Assembly (NCBI GenBank): GCA_947496355.1
Contig: CANMCO010000002.1
Location: forward strand, 434,001-498,000
Reading direction: 5' to 3'
Length of the DNA: 64,000 nt
Source: an uncultured Aquimarina sp.
GTDB lineage: Bacteria; Bacteroidota; Bacteroidia; Flavobacteriales; Flavobacteriaceae
Below are positions 9,202-18,232 of the stretch, piece after piece (the first letter of the stretch is position 1; each line of letters starts with the position of its first letter). The position numbers and the translations under genes are program-made. Below the pieces are notes generated by a model. It was not told the origin of the DNA. It did not search any database and was given only the letters and a program-made list of their open reading frames with translations.

Positions 9202-10389
9202 ATGTTTTCCAATACCAGAGAGGATTTACAAAAAGAACTTGATGAAATAAAAACTGCAGGTCTATATAAATCAGAACGTATTATAACAACTCCGCAAGGA
9301 GCAGAAATAGATACCACAAAAAACACACATGTATTAAACTTTTGTGCAAATAATTATTTAGGACTTTCTTCGCATCCAGAAGTTATTGAAGCCGGTAAAA
9401 AAGCTATTGATTCTCATGGTTATGGATTGTCGTCTGTACGATTTATTTGCGGTACTCAAGATATTCATAAGGAGCTCGAGAGAAAGACAGCAGAATTTTT
9501 AGGAATGGAAGATTGTATTCTGTATGCCGCGGCGTTTGATGCCAATGGTGGAGTATTTGAACCTATTTTGGGCCCAGAAGATGCTATTATATCTGATGCT
9601 TTAAATCATGCTTCTATAATAGACGGAATCCGTTTATGTAAAGCGAAACGTTTTAGATATGAGCACAATAATATGGTTGATCTTGAAAAGCAATTAAAAG
9701 ATGCTAGTGGGTCTCGAAGAATATTAATTGTGACTGATGGTTCCTTTTCTATGGATGGTACTATTGCACAATTAGATAAGATATGCGATTTAGCAGACAA
9801 GTACGAAACAATGGTAATGATTGATGAATGTCATTCTACCGGCTTTTTGGGTAAAACAGGTCGAGGCACCCATGAGTATCGAGATGTTATGGGGCGCATA
9901 GATATTATTACAGGAACTTATGGCAAAGCACTTGGTGGGGCTTCAGGTGGTTTTACGGCGGCTAGAAAAGAAATTGTAGAAATGTTAAGACAACGTTCAA
10001 GACCTTATTTATTTTCCAATACTGTGGCACCTTCAATTGTTGGGGCATCAATTAAAGTGTTAGACTTATTAAGTTCTTCGACTAAGCTTCGAGATAAATT
10101 AGAGAGCAATACAAAGTATTTTAGATCAGAAATGACAAAGGCTGGGTTTGATATTATTTCTGGTGACCATCCCATTGTGCCGGTAATGCTATATGAAGCA
10201 AAGCTTGCTCAGGAATTCGCTTCTAAGTTGTTAGACGAGGGGATTTATGTGATCGGGTTTTTCTATCCGGTTGTGCCAAAAGGTAAGGCACGAATTAGAG
10301 TTCAGATTTCAGCCGGACACGACCATCATCACCTTGAAAAAGCTGTTAAAGCCTTTACTAAAATTGGTAAAGAACTGGGAGTGATATAA
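9202..10389 (+). CDS. kbl: Glycine C-acetyltransferase (2-amino-3-ketobutyrate CoA ligase)
   Basis: The 395-residue enzyme belongs to the PLP-dependent alpha-oxoamine synthases. It shows [16 protein letters not shown] at the substrate pocket, [12 protein letters not shown], and [14 protein letters not shown] with PLP Lys242. It converts 2-amino-3-ketobutyrate and CoA to glycine and acetyl-CoA in the cytoplasm. It follows the threonine dehydrogenase by 65 bp, giving a two-step threonine catabolic operon. The length equals that of E. coli Kbl to within a few residues. Confidence 0.95.
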   Translation: MFSNTREDLQKELDEIKTAGLYKSERIITTPQGAEIDTTKNTHVLNFCANNYLGLSSHPEVIEAGKKAIDSHGYGLSSVRFICGTQDIHKELERKTAEFLGMEDCILYAAAFDANGGVFEPILGPEDAIISDALNHASIIDGIRLCKAKRFRYEHNNMVDLEKQLKDASGSRRILIVTDGSFSMDGTIAQLDKICDLADKYETMVMIDECHSTGFLGKTGRGTHEYRDVMGRIDIITGTYGKALGGASGGFTAARKEIVEMLRQRSRPYLFSNTVAPSIVGASIKVLDLLSSSTKLRDKLESNTKYFRSEMTKAGFDIISGDHPIVPVMLYEAKLAQEFASKLLDEGIYVIGFFYPVVPKGKARIRVQISAGHDHHHLEKAVKAFTKIGKELGVI

Positions 10390-10553
10390 ATACGAACGTT
10401 TGTTAGTGTTTGAAAAGATAGAAGATTATTAAAGTATATGTGCTTTTGTTTAATTAACCTTAATGATACTTTGTAATTATTTAGGATTTGATGATAATGG
10501 CTTGAAACAAATGAAAAAAATGAAAAATTATTTTTAATAGAGATAGTTTTACT

Positions 10554-10561
10554 TAATTTAG
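10554..10561 (+). promoter_or_regulatory. Candidate -7 element of the aromatic amino acid operon
   Basis: TAATTTAG matches the Bacteroidota -7 consensus TAnnTTTG with one mismatch. It would start transcription near 10568, about 14 nt before the leader peptide ATG at 10582. No clear -33 TTTG is visible, so this is tentative. Confidence 0.35.
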
Positions 10562-10581
10562 CAATGTAATTTTATAGGACA

Positions 10582-10659
10582 ATGAACAATATATTTACTT
10601 GGAACCGATTTTATTTTTTCTTCTTTTATTTTAAAAGTAGGAACGGGGTTACTATGTAG
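10582..10659 (+). CDS. Phe/Tyr-rich leader peptide (attenuator)
   Basis: A 25-codon reading frame, ATG at 10582 and TAG at 10657-10659. Codons 10-17 read FYFFFFYF, and Phe5 and Trp7 add to the aromatic content: seven Phe, two Tyr and one Trp in 25 residues. It lies in the leader of the phenylalanine/tyrosine operon, followed by a strong terminator hairpin 25 nt after its stop and 12 nt before the pheA start. This is the layout of a pheL-type leader. By analogy, ribosome stalling at the Phe/Tyr codons would leave 10644-10650 free to pair with the terminator's 5' arm. Chance is a risk because A/T-rich DNA makes Phe codons often, but the ordered parts argue against it. Confidence 0.72.
   Translation: MNNIFTWNRFYFFFFYFKSRNGVTM
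10644..10650 (+). promoter_or_regulatory. Antiterminator segment
   Basis: CGGGGTT at 10644-10650 can pair with AATCCCG at 10684-10690, the 5' arm of the downstream terminator: six Watson-Crick pairs and one G-U. It lies just after the aromatic run of the leader peptide and before its stop. It would therefore be covered by a ribosome that reaches the stop and exposed by one stalled on Phe/Tyr codons. Confidence 0.6.
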
Positions 10660-10683
10660 GTATTAGTTAAAATATATAGTTTG

Positions 10684-10713
10684 AATCCCGATGAAAATCG
10701 GGATTTTTTTTTT
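10684..10713 (+). terminator. Attenuator terminator before pheA
   Basis: Arms AATCCCGAT (10684-10692) and ATCGGGATT (10697-10705) form a perfect 9-bp stem with a GAAA tetraloop, followed by a run of T to 10713. It stands upstream of the pheA start, not at an operon end, and no gene ends within 250 bp before it. That position points to regulated termination of the aromatic operon. Confidence 0.88.
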
Positions 10714-10724
10714 GATAAAAAGAT

Positions 10725-11564
10725 TTGAAGCATTTGAGGAAAAAAGTAGCCATACAAGGAGTAAAAGGATCATACCATCACGGAGTCGCAAAAGCATATT
10801 TTGGAGATGAGATTGAAGTTGATGAATGTATGTCATTTCAAGAGTTGGTGCACAGTCTAGAGAATAAAAAAAGTACCGATGCGGTAATGGCAATTGAAAA
10901 TTCTATTGCAGGATCTATTATTCCTAACTACGCATATATAGATGAACATGACATTACAATAAGTGGCGAGTATTTTTTGCCAATACACCATTGTTTAATG
11001 GCTTTGAGTGGTCAGAAAATTTCAGATATCAAAGAGGTGTATTCTCATCCCATGGCTCTACTGCAATGCAAAGAGTTTTTTAGATCTCAGCCGCATATAA
11101 AACTCGTTGAAGATGCAGATACTGCAGATGTTGCTAAAAGAATTCAAGAGCAACAATTAAAAGGAATAGCTGCTGTAGCTGGTGAAACCGCAGCGAATAT
11201 ATATGGGCTGGATATTCTGGCAGAAGAGATACAGACTATAAAATCAAATAGTACTCGTTTTTTTATTTTAAATACCAGAGAAGAGTTAGAAGTAGGTAAG
11301 GAGGAAATCAACAAAGCATCATTGAAATTTCTAACAGATCATAAAAGAGGCAGTTTAGCAACGGTTTTGAATGTAATGAGTGATTGTAATTTGAATTTGA
11401 CTAAAATTCAGTCATTACCATTAATTGATAAGCCTTGGAAGTATTCATTCTTTGTGGATGTCACATTTGAAGATTACAAGGATTATGAAAAAGCAATGTC
11501 TATTTTAAAAATAATGGCCCTAGAATTAAAAGTATTAGGAGAATATAAAAATCAGAACGAATGA
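10725..11564 (+). CDS. pheA: Prephenate dehydratase
   Basis: A 279-residue monofunctional enzyme that converts prephenate to phenylpyruvate, the committed step to phenylalanine. The catalytic domain (about 5-180) contains AIENSIAGSI and the TRFF motif in NSTRFFIL. A C-terminal ACT domain (about 200-275) begins GSLATVLNVMSDC. The usual ACT motifs GALV and ESRP are replaced by GSLA and KIQSLP, so feedback by phenylalanine may differ from that of E. coli PheA. There is no fused chorismate mutase; that activity is on the DAHP synthase below. No ATG is available: the start is TTG at 10725, or TTG at 10734. It overlaps the aminotransferase by 4 bp. Confidence 0.93.
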   Translation: MKHLRKKVAIQGVKGSYHHGVAKAYFGDEIEVDECMSFQELVHSLENKKSTDAVMAIENSIAGSIIPNYAYIDEHDITISGEYFLPIHHCLMALSGQKISDIKEVYSHPMALLQCKEFFRSQPHIKLVEDADTADVAKRIQEQQLKGIAAVAGETAANIYGLDILAEEIQTIKSNSTRFFILNTREELEVGKEEINKASLKFLTDHKRGSLATVLNVMSDCNLNLTKIQSLPLIDKPWKYSFFVDVTFEDYKDYEKAMSILKIMALELKVLGEYKNQNE

Positions 11565-12718
11565 GTATTCAGACAGCGAAAAGATTAGAGACGGTTGAAG
11601 AATATTATTTCTCTAAAAAATTGAGAGAGGTAAGAGGGCTTGTGGCTTCTGGGAGACCTGTTCTAAATATGGCAATAGGAAGCCCTGACTTGGATCCTCC
11701 AAAAGAAGTGTTGCAGGCTATTCAAGATGCAGTGGTTGTAAATGGAGCACATAAATATCAAAGTTACCAAGGGCTGCCAGAATTGCGTAAAGCAATTGCA
11801 GATTTTTATGAGAGCAAATATAAAGTAACACTAAATCTCGAAAATGAAATCCTGCCACTAATGGGGTCTAAAGAAGGTATAATGCATATTTCATTGGCAT
11901 ATCTTAATCCTGGAGATGAGGTATTGATACCTAATCCTGGATATCCTACATATACTTCTGTAACCAAATTGGTTGGAGCTACTCCGGTTTTTTATGACTT
12001 ACAAGAAGAAAATGGATGGGAACCCGATTTTCATAGCCTTTCAAAAAGAGATTTAAGTAAAGTAAAAATAATGTGGGTTAATTATCCTCATATGCCTACT
12101 GGTGCTTCAGGAAGTGTAGAGCTGTTTAAAAAGCTAATAGATTTTGCTAAAAAACATAGTATCCTATTGGTTAAGGATAATCCATACAGTTTTGTTCTAA
12201 ATGATAGCCCATTAAGTATTTTGTCAATAGAAGGAGCAAAAGAAGTAGCTTTAGAATTAAACTCTTTAAGTAAAACCTTTAATATGGCTGGGTGGCGTGT
12301 AGGTATGGTGAGCGGTAGCGCCAATAAAATTGATGCTGTTTTAAAAGTAAAGAGTAATATGGATAGTGGTATGTTTCAAGGAATACAAAAAGGTGCAATT
12401 GCAGCGCTAAAGGTTTCAAACGATTGGTACGATAAAATGAACACTATTTATAAAGGCAGAAGAGAATTAATTTGGCAATTAGCAGAGCTTTTAGGCTGTA
12501 CGTTTGATAAAGAGGCTAAAGGGATGTTTGTTTGGGCAAAATTACCAAGGGGTGTAAATGCAGTTACGTTTATTGATAATATTCTTTATCAGAATGATAT
12601 ATTTATCGCTCCTGGTGATATCTTCGGAAGCAATGGGAAAGGATTCATACGGTTTTCGCTTTGTGTAACCCAAGAAAATATTAAAGAAGCTATAACAAGA
12701 TTACAGGTAAAAGCATGA
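11561..12718 (+). CDS. Class I/II PLP aminotransferase of the Phe/Tyr operon
   Basis: The protein of 385 residues has the fold type I aminotransferase motifs NYPHMPTG (the NPxNPTG loop), KDNPYSF with the PLP-ring Asp, and SLSKTFNMAGWRVG with Schiff-base Lys238. It overlaps pheA and tyrA by 4 bp on each side. It probably converts phenylpyruvate and hydroxyphenylpyruvate to Phe and Tyr, the last step of both branches. The fold also includes LL-diaminopimelate and methionine aminotransferases, so the substrate rests on context. Confidence 0.87.
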   Translation: MSIQTAKRLETVEEYYFSKKLREVRGLVASGRPVLNMAIGSPDLDPPKEVLQAIQDAVVVNGAHKYQSYQGLPELRKAIADFYESKYKVTLNLENEILPLMGSKEGIMHISLAYLNPGDEVLIPNPGYPTYTSVTKLVGATPVFYDLQEENGWEPDFHSLSKRDLSKVKIMWVNYPHMPTGASGSVELFKKLIDFAKKHSILLVKDNPYSFVLNDSPLSILSIEGAKEVALELNSLSKTFNMAGWRVGMVSGSANKIDAVLKVKSNMDSGMFQGIQKGAIAALKVSNDWYDKMNTIYKGRRELIWQLAELLGCTFDKEAKGMFVWAKLPRGVNAVTFIDNILYQNDIFIAPGDIFGSNGKGFIRFSLCVTQENIKEAITRLQVKA

Positions 12719-13563
12719 AAGTATTCGTAATTGGAACAGGATTGATTGGTGGCTCTTTTGCTATAGATATTAAAGCAACTTTTAATGAGGCAGAGGTGTA
12801 TGGCCTTGATAAAAGCGAAGAGAATCTTGATAAGGCTTTAGATTTGGGGTTCATAGATTATAAATCTAATATAGAAAACATAAATCTGGCAGATGTTGTT
12901 ATTGTTGCTGTTCCGGTAGATACAACCGTAGATTTATTGCCGATTATTTTAGATAAAATCAATGATGATTGTTTGGTTTTTGATGTAGGCTCTACTAAAG
13001 AGAAGTTATGTATTACTGTTTCTGATCATGTAAGACGTAGAAATTACCTAGCTGTGCATCCTATTGCGGGAACAGAATTTTCTGGCCCTCAAGCTGCTAT
13101 AGCAAATTTATATAGAGGCAAAACGAATATAGTTTGCGAAGTAGAAAAAACCGCTTTTAAGTTGCAAGAGAGAGGTATGGAGATTTTTTCCAGATTAGGA
13201 ATGCGTATTCGTTATATGGATCCGATATCACATGATAAACATATAGCCTATGTCTCACATCTTTCACATATCAGTTCGTTTATGCTTGGTAAAACGGTGA
13301 TAGAAAAAGAGAAGAACGAAAGAGATATTTTTGATATGGCGGGTAGTGGTTTTGCATCAACCGTTCGATTAGCAAAGAGTTCCCCGGCTATGTGGGCTCC
13401 AATTTTTAGACAGAATAAAGAAAATGTTATAGAAACGCTAGAAGAGTATATTGCTAACCTTACTCAGTTTAAGGAGCTAATAGAAAACGATAATTTTAAA
13501 GCAATATACAATGAAATGGAAGACACAAATCATATAAAAACAATCCTTAAAGGGATTTCATAG
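12715..13563 (+). CDS. tyrA: Prephenate dehydrogenase
   Basis: A 282-residue NAD(P)-dependent enzyme that makes 4-hydroxyphenylpyruvate for tyrosine. The N-terminus has the Rossmann motif GTGLIGGSFA at 7-16. AVHPIAGTEFSGP near 115-127 carries the conserved catalytic His, and HDKHIAYVSHLSHISSF is the helical-domain signature. There is no chorismate mutase or ACT fusion. It is embedded in the operon with 4-bp overlap upstream and 50 bp to the DAHP synthase. Confidence 0.94.
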   Translation: MKVFVIGTGLIGGSFAIDIKATFNEAEVYGLDKSEENLDKALDLGFIDYKSNIENINLADVVIVAVPVDTTVDLLPIILDKINDDCLVFDVGSTKEKLCITVSDHVRRRNYLAVHPIAGTEFSGPQAAIANLYRGKTNIVCEVEKTAFKLQERGMEIFSRLGMRIRYMDPISHDKHIAYVSHLSHISSFMLGKTVIEKEKNERDIFDMAGSGFASTVRLAKSSPAMWAPIFRQNKENVIETLEEYIANLTQFKELIENDNFKAIYNEMEDTNHIKTILKGIS

Positions 13564-13613
13564 TAAGAACGGTAATAAAGTATAGATAATAAGAACGAAG
13601 AATAAAAATCAAT

Positions 13614-14696
13614 ATGGAAAATAAAAAAGAACTTAGAAACTGGCTAGATGATTATAATTTAGATCATCCTTTGGTAATAGGAGGACCATGTAGTGCTGAA
13701 ACTGAAGACCAAGTGTTGAAAATTGCACATCAGCTTAAGGATTCAGATGCTACAGTATTAAGAGCAGGTATTTGGAAACCAAGAACTAGACCAGGTAATT
13801 TTGAAGGGGTTGGTGCTTTAGGTTTAAAATGGCTACAAAGAGCAAAAGAAGAAACCGGGTTAAAAATTGCCACAGAAGTGGCAAATCCACATCACGTTGA
13901 GTTAGCTTTGGAGCATGGAGTAGATGTTTTATGGATTGGGGCCAGAAGTACAGTGTCACCATTTATTGTTCAGGATATAGCAGAAGCTTGTAGAGGAATT
14001 GACAATCCAGTATTGATTAAAAACCCTATTAATCCAGATCTTTCACTTTGGTTAGGTGCTGTAGAACGCTTCTATACCTGTGATGTGAAAAATCTGGGGG
14101 TTATCCACAGGGGGTTTTCGACATATGAAAAAACAAAATATCGAAATATTCCGGAATGGCAAATTCCAATCGATTTGCAAAACCGTTTTCCCGATTTGCC
14201 ATTGATCTTAGATCCATCTCATATTGCCGGAAATAGAGAGTTGATTTTTGACCTCTCACAAACTGCTTTGGATCTTAATTTTGACGGATTGATTGTAGAA
14301 ACTCATTATGATCCGGATAATGCTTGGAGTGATGCTAAACAACAGATTACACCAGATACATTAATTCAGCATATGAAAGATTTAAAAATCCGTAAAGAAA
14401 TTGGCGTTGATGAAGCGTATCAAAAAGCATTGGGTGAGCTTCGTGCCAAAATTGATATAGCAGATAATCAACTACTTGAAGTTTTGTCAAAAAGAATGAA
14501 AATTTCTGATGAAATAGGAAAAGTGAAAGCCAAGCAAAATGTTGCTATTCTTCAGTCTAAACGTTGGAATGAGATATTAGGTAAAATGATTCTCGAAGGA
14601 GAGGAAAAAGGGCTAAGCGAAGAATTTATGCTTAGGATTTACAAAGCAATCCATCAAGAATCTATTAATCATCAGAAAAAAGTGGCAAGGTCTTAA
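13614..14696 (+). CDS. Bifunctional DAHP synthase / chorismate mutase (type II)
   Basis: The 360-residue fusion has an N-terminal type I DAHP synthase barrel (about 15-260), with GPCSAET, RAGIWKPRTRPG and LDPSHIAG, and a C-terminal AroQ chorismate mutase helix bundle (about 270-350), with LRAKIDIADNQLLEVLSKRM. It therefore catalyses both the first step of the shikimate pathway and the branch to prephenate. The mutase domain probably acts as the allosteric sensor, as in the Porphyromonas enzyme of this architecture. It supplies pheA and tyrA, which lack their own mutase. Confidence 0.94.
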   Translation: MENKKELRNWLDDYNLDHPLVIGGPCSAETEDQVLKIAHQLKDSDATVLRAGIWKPRTRPGNFEGVGALGLKWLQRAKEETGLKIATEVANPHHVELALEHGVDVLWIGARSTVSPFIVQDIAEACRGIDNPVLIKNPINPDLSLWLGAVERFYTCDVKNLGVIHRGFSTYEKTKYRNIPEWQIPIDLQNRFPDLPLILDPSHIAGNRELIFDLSQTALDLNFDGLIVETHYDPDNAWSDAKQQITPDTLIQHMKDLKIRKEIGVDEAYQKALGELRAKIDIADNQLLEVLSKRMKISDEIGKVKAKQNVAILQSKRWNEILGKMILEGEEKGLSEEFMLRIYKAIHQESINHQKKVARS

Positions 14697-14730
14697 AAAA
14701 TGCAAGAGATTTATTCGCATCTTTGCGCTT

Positions 14731-15684
14731 ATGACAGGTACAGTATATAAATCTACCGGAAGCTGGTATACCGTAAAAACTGAAGACGGTAAGGTATACG
14801 AGTGTCGTATCAAAGGTAAGTTTAGAATACAAGGAATAAAAAGTACCAACCCTGTATCAGTTGGAGACAAAGTAGATTTTAAGCTAGAGACTAATAATGA
14901 CCAGGAAACTGGTGTTATTGAAAATATTAAGGAACGTCAGAATTATATCATTAGAAAATCTGTAAACCTATCAAAACAAACCCACATCATTGCTTCAAAC
15001 ATTGATGTGGTTTTTTTATTAATAACGCTAAACAACCCTACTACTTTTACAACATTTATTGATCGTTTTTTGGTTACCGCAGAAGCTTACGGAATTAAAG
15101 CTGTACTGCTTTTTAATAAAATTGATACCTATAACGAAGATGAGTTGGTCGAGATTAAGTATTTGGCTGCATTATATAGAAAAATTGGTTATGAATGTAT
15201 AGGAATTTCTGCCAAAACTGGGAAAAATGTTGATAAGGTAAAGGACCTTATGAAAGGTAAAGTAAGTATGTTTTCTGGTCATAGTGGTGTTGGTAAATCC
15301 ACTTTGGTTAACCTAATCGAGCCCAATTTGGCTTTAAAAACGGCAGAAATAAGTGATCAACATCAACAAGGACAACATACTACAACATTTGCTGAGATGT
15401 TTGATCTAAGTTTTGATGCCAAAATAATTGATACTCCTGGAATAAAAGGCTTTGGTATAGTTGATATGGACAAAGAAGAACTAGGAGATTATTTTCCTGA
15501 GTTCTTTGAGCTGAAATCACAATGCAAGTTCAATAACTGTATGCATATTAATGAACCTAAATGTGCAGTAAAAGAAGCTTTGGATAACGAAGAAGTGGCG
15601 TGGTCAAGATATAAGAGCTATTTGCAGATATTAGAAGGAGAAGAAGAACACTACAGAAAAAATATTTACGATAATGAGGATTAG
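14731..15684 (+). CDS. rsgA: Ribosome small-subunit-dependent GTPase RsgA
   Basis: A 317-residue circularly permuted GTPase for late 30S maturation. An OB domain covers about 1-75. The GTPase motifs come in permuted order: NKID at 129-132, GHSGVGKS at 183-190 and DTPG at 234-237. The zinc subdomain has Cys265, Cys270, His272 and Cys278. It sits 34 bp behind the DAHP synthase and is probably transcribed with the aromatic operon, though its function is unrelated. Confidence 0.96.
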   Translation: MTGTVYKSTGSWYTVKTEDGKVYECRIKGKFRIQGIKSTNPVSVGDKVDFKLETNNDQETGVIENIKERQNYIIRKSVNLSKQTHIIASNIDVVFLLITLNNPTTFTTFIDRFLVTAEAYGIKAVLLFNKIDTYNEDELVEIKYLAALYRKIGYECIGISAKTGKNVDKVKDLMKGKVSMFSGHSGVGKSTLVNLIEPNLALKTAEISDQHQQGQHTTTFAEMFDLSFDAKIIDTPGIKGFGIVDMDKEELGDYFPEFFELKSQCKFNNCMHINEPKCAVKEALDNEEVAWSRYKSYLQILEGEEEHYRKNIYDNED

Positions 15685-15818
15685 CTTCCAAAATAAATTG
15701 ATAGCTAACTCCGATACATTGTCAATTTAATAGATGATTTTTTTAAAAAACTTTTTTCAGTTCCGAAAAATGAAACTCAAGAATAGTAAACTTGCATCAT
15801 AAAACAATTAATGAATAA

Positions 15819-16271
15819 ATGAGAGCGGTAATTCAAAGAGTTTCAGAAGCTTCTGTCACCGTAGATAGTAAGGTTGTCTCAAGTATTAAAGACGGATTAT
15901 TAATTCTAATAGGCATTGAAGAAAATGATGATCAGACCGACATCGAGTGGTTATCAAGAAAAATAATACACTTAAGGATATTTGGAGATGATAATGGAGT
16001 AATGAATAAAAGTTTATTAGATATAAATGGCGAAGCTATTATTGTAAGCCAATTTACACTTCATGCAAGTACAAAAAAAGGAAATAGACCAAGTTATCTT
16101 AAAGCAGCAAAACCAGATGTCGCTATACCGTTATATGAAGGTTTTGTCGAACAGTTTAAAAAGGATTTTGGAAAAGAAGTTGGAACTGGTATATTTGCAG
16201 CCGATATGAAAATATCATTGCTTAATGATGGGCCAGTAACCATAATTGTGGACACAAAAAGTAAAGAATAA
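15819..16271 (+). CDS. dtd: D-aminoacyl-tRNA deacylase
   Basis: The 150-residue protein matches DTD throughout: MRAVIQRVSEASVTV at the start, the catalytic-groove motif SQFTL near residue 78, and NDGPVTI with the cross-subunit Gly-Pro near residue 138. It removes D-amino acids (and glycine from tRNA-Ala) to protect translation. A candidate promoter element (TAAACTTG) lies about 30 bp upstream. Confidence 0.96.
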   Translation: MRAVIQRVSEASVTVDSKVVSSIKDGLLILIGIEENDDQTDIEWLSRKIIHLRIFGDDNGVMNKSLLDINGEAIIVSQFTLHASTKKGNRPSYLKAAKPDVAIPLYEGFVEQFKKDFGKEVGTGIFAADMKISLLNDGPVTIIVDTKSKE

Positions 16272-16296
16272 CCTACCCCCGGAATAAATTTAAAAT

Positions 16297-18213
16297 ATGC
16301 AAAAAAGATCACTACAAGCAATTGTGGTTGTCATGTTATTGACTTTTGTAAAAGTTTCTGCACAGGACGACAACATCAATTTACAAACTTCGCTTATTGA
16401 TTCTACACTTACAAAAGATGCTAATGCAGTTGTAAGGTCAGAAGAGATTATCATCGAAATCAACTCAATAAGCTCTGTTACCGTAAAGACTAAAAGAATA
16501 GTTACTGTTTTAAATAAGTATGGAAGGGGATTTGCGAATTCGTCTGAATGGTATGATCCATCAACAAAAATTAAAAAGCTTGAAGCTATAGTTTATGATG
16601 CTTCAGGTAAAGAGATAAAGAAGTATAGAAAGAAAGATTTTAGGGATAGAAGTGTTTATGATGGGATTTCATTAATGAATGATGATCGAGTAAAGTATTT
16701 TGAACATACCCCTATTGGATACCCATATACCTTAGCTTTTGAGAGTGAGGTTGAAAAGTCCTCAACTGCATTTATACAATCTTGGAATCCAGTTCTGGCC
16801 TACAAACTTGGAATTCAAAAATCCTTTTATAAAATTCGTAACCCTAATGTAATTCCGTTAAGGATTAAAGAAACAAATTTTGAGAATTATACTATAGAAA
16901 AGAACAAAACCAATCAGGAAACTTCGTATTTAATTTCAAATGTTCCAGCAATACTTTCAGAAGTAAGAAGTCCATCTTATGCAGATATGGTTCCTAGGGT
17001 TAAAGTTGCATTAAGTACTTTTTCCCTTGAAGGAGTTAACGGCGCAGCAACAGACTGGAGATCTTTTGGCAAATGGCAATATGATAAGCTTTTAACCGGT
17101 AGGGATCAATTACCTCTAGAAACTATAGAAGTAGTAACCGAGTTAACAGCCAGAGCGAGTACTAATAAAGAAAAGGCAAAGTTAATTTATGAATATGTAC
17201 AAAATAAGACGAGATATATAAGTGTGCAACTTGGGATTGGAGGATGGATGCCTTTTTTAGCAAGTGATGTCGATAGATTGGGCTATGGTGACTGTAAAGC
17301 ACTTACAAATTATACTAAGGCATTACTAGAGACTCAGGGCATTCCTTCATATTATACCATTGTTTATGCTAAAGAAAGAAGAGATATTGATGAAGAGTTT
17401 GCTTCAATGCAAGGAAATCATGCAATATTAAATATTCCAGATGGAGAAGAAGATATCTGGTTAGAGTGTACTAGTCAAACAACCCCTTTTAATTTTATAG
17501 GTGACTTCACAGATAATAGAAATGTGCTTGTTGTTACACCAGAAGGCGGCGAGATTAAAAGAACAAAAAAGTACGAGCCAGAGGAAAATAAGCTTCAGAC
17601 CATCGCTATAGTAAAGCTAAATGCCGATAAATCTATGGTTGCCGATATCAAAAGAGAATCAGAAGGGTTGGAGTATGATTGGAATTATAATATTCAATAT
17701 CAAGAGCCAAAAGACCAAAAACTACACTATAAAGAACAATGGGATTACATTAATAATCTAGAGGTGAATACTATAGCGCTTAAAGATGACAAAGATGCTA
17801 TTGTATTTACTGAAGATCTAAGGGTTTCTTGTACCTCTTATATGAAAAAAGCAGGAAGTCGTTTATTGGTTACTCCTAATCTTTTTAGTCGTGATCAGAG
17901 TAATTTGCCAAAATATGAAAATAGACAAACGCCATTAGTAATATCACGTGGTTATGTAAACACAGATGAGTATATCATTAATATTCCGCAGGGGTATGCC
18001 ATCAATAATTTACCAGAAAAAAAATCTATAGAGACCGAATTTGGGAATTACACTTATGAATTAGAAAAAGTGAATGAATCACAAATCCTGTTCAAAAGAT
18101 TTGTGAAAATGATTGACGGTACTTTTCCAAAAGAAAAATATGAAGAGTATAGACAATTCAAAGGCAAAATTAAAAAAATAGACCAAACCAAGATAGTCCT
18201 AAAACAACTATAA
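16297..18213 (+). CDS. Secreted DUF3857/transglutaminase-like protein
   Basis: A 638-residue exported protein with a signal peptide (to about residue 22, KVSAQ). A DUF3857 beta-domain occupies about 50-230, a transglutaminase/papain-like core about 270-400 and a DUF3858-like C-terminus. The core keeps the catalytic Cys333 in GYGDCKAL and a plausible His in GNHAILNI. The family is common in Bacteroidota and its substrate is unknown. It is the first of two paralogues 19 bp apart; the second has lost the cysteine. Confidence 0.82.
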   Translation: MQKRSLQAIVVVMLLTFVKVSAQDDNINLQTSLIDSTLTKDANAVVRSEEIIIEINSISSVTVKTKRIVTVLNKYGRGFANSSEWYDPSTKIKKLEAIVYDASGKEIKKYRKKDFRDRSVYDGISLMNDDRVKYFEHTPIGYPYTLAFESEVEKSSTAFIQSWNPVLAYKLGIQKSFYKIRNPNVIPLRIKETNFENYTIEKNKTNQETSYLISNVPAILSEVRSPSYADMVPRVKVALSTFSLEGVNGAATDWRSFGKWQYDKLLTGRDQLPLETIEVVTELTARASTNKEKAKLIYEYVQNKTRYISVQLGIGGWMPFLASDVDRLGYGDCKALTNYTKALLETQGIPSYYTIVYAKERRDIDEEFASMQGNHAILNIPDGEEDIWLECTSQTTPFNFIGDFTDNRNVLVVTPEGGEIKRTKKYEPEENKLQTIAIVKLNADKSMVADIKRESEGLEYDWNYNIQYQEPKDQKLHYKEQWDYINNLEVNTIALKDDKDAIVFTEDLRVSCTSYMKKAGSRLLVTPNLFSRDQSNLPKYENRQTPLVISRGYVNTDEYIINIPQGYAINNLPEKKSIETEFGNYTYELEKVNESQILFKRFVKMIDGTFPKEKYEEYRQFKGKIKKIDQTKIVLKQL

Positions 18214-18232
18214 AAACTAACCAATAATTAGA

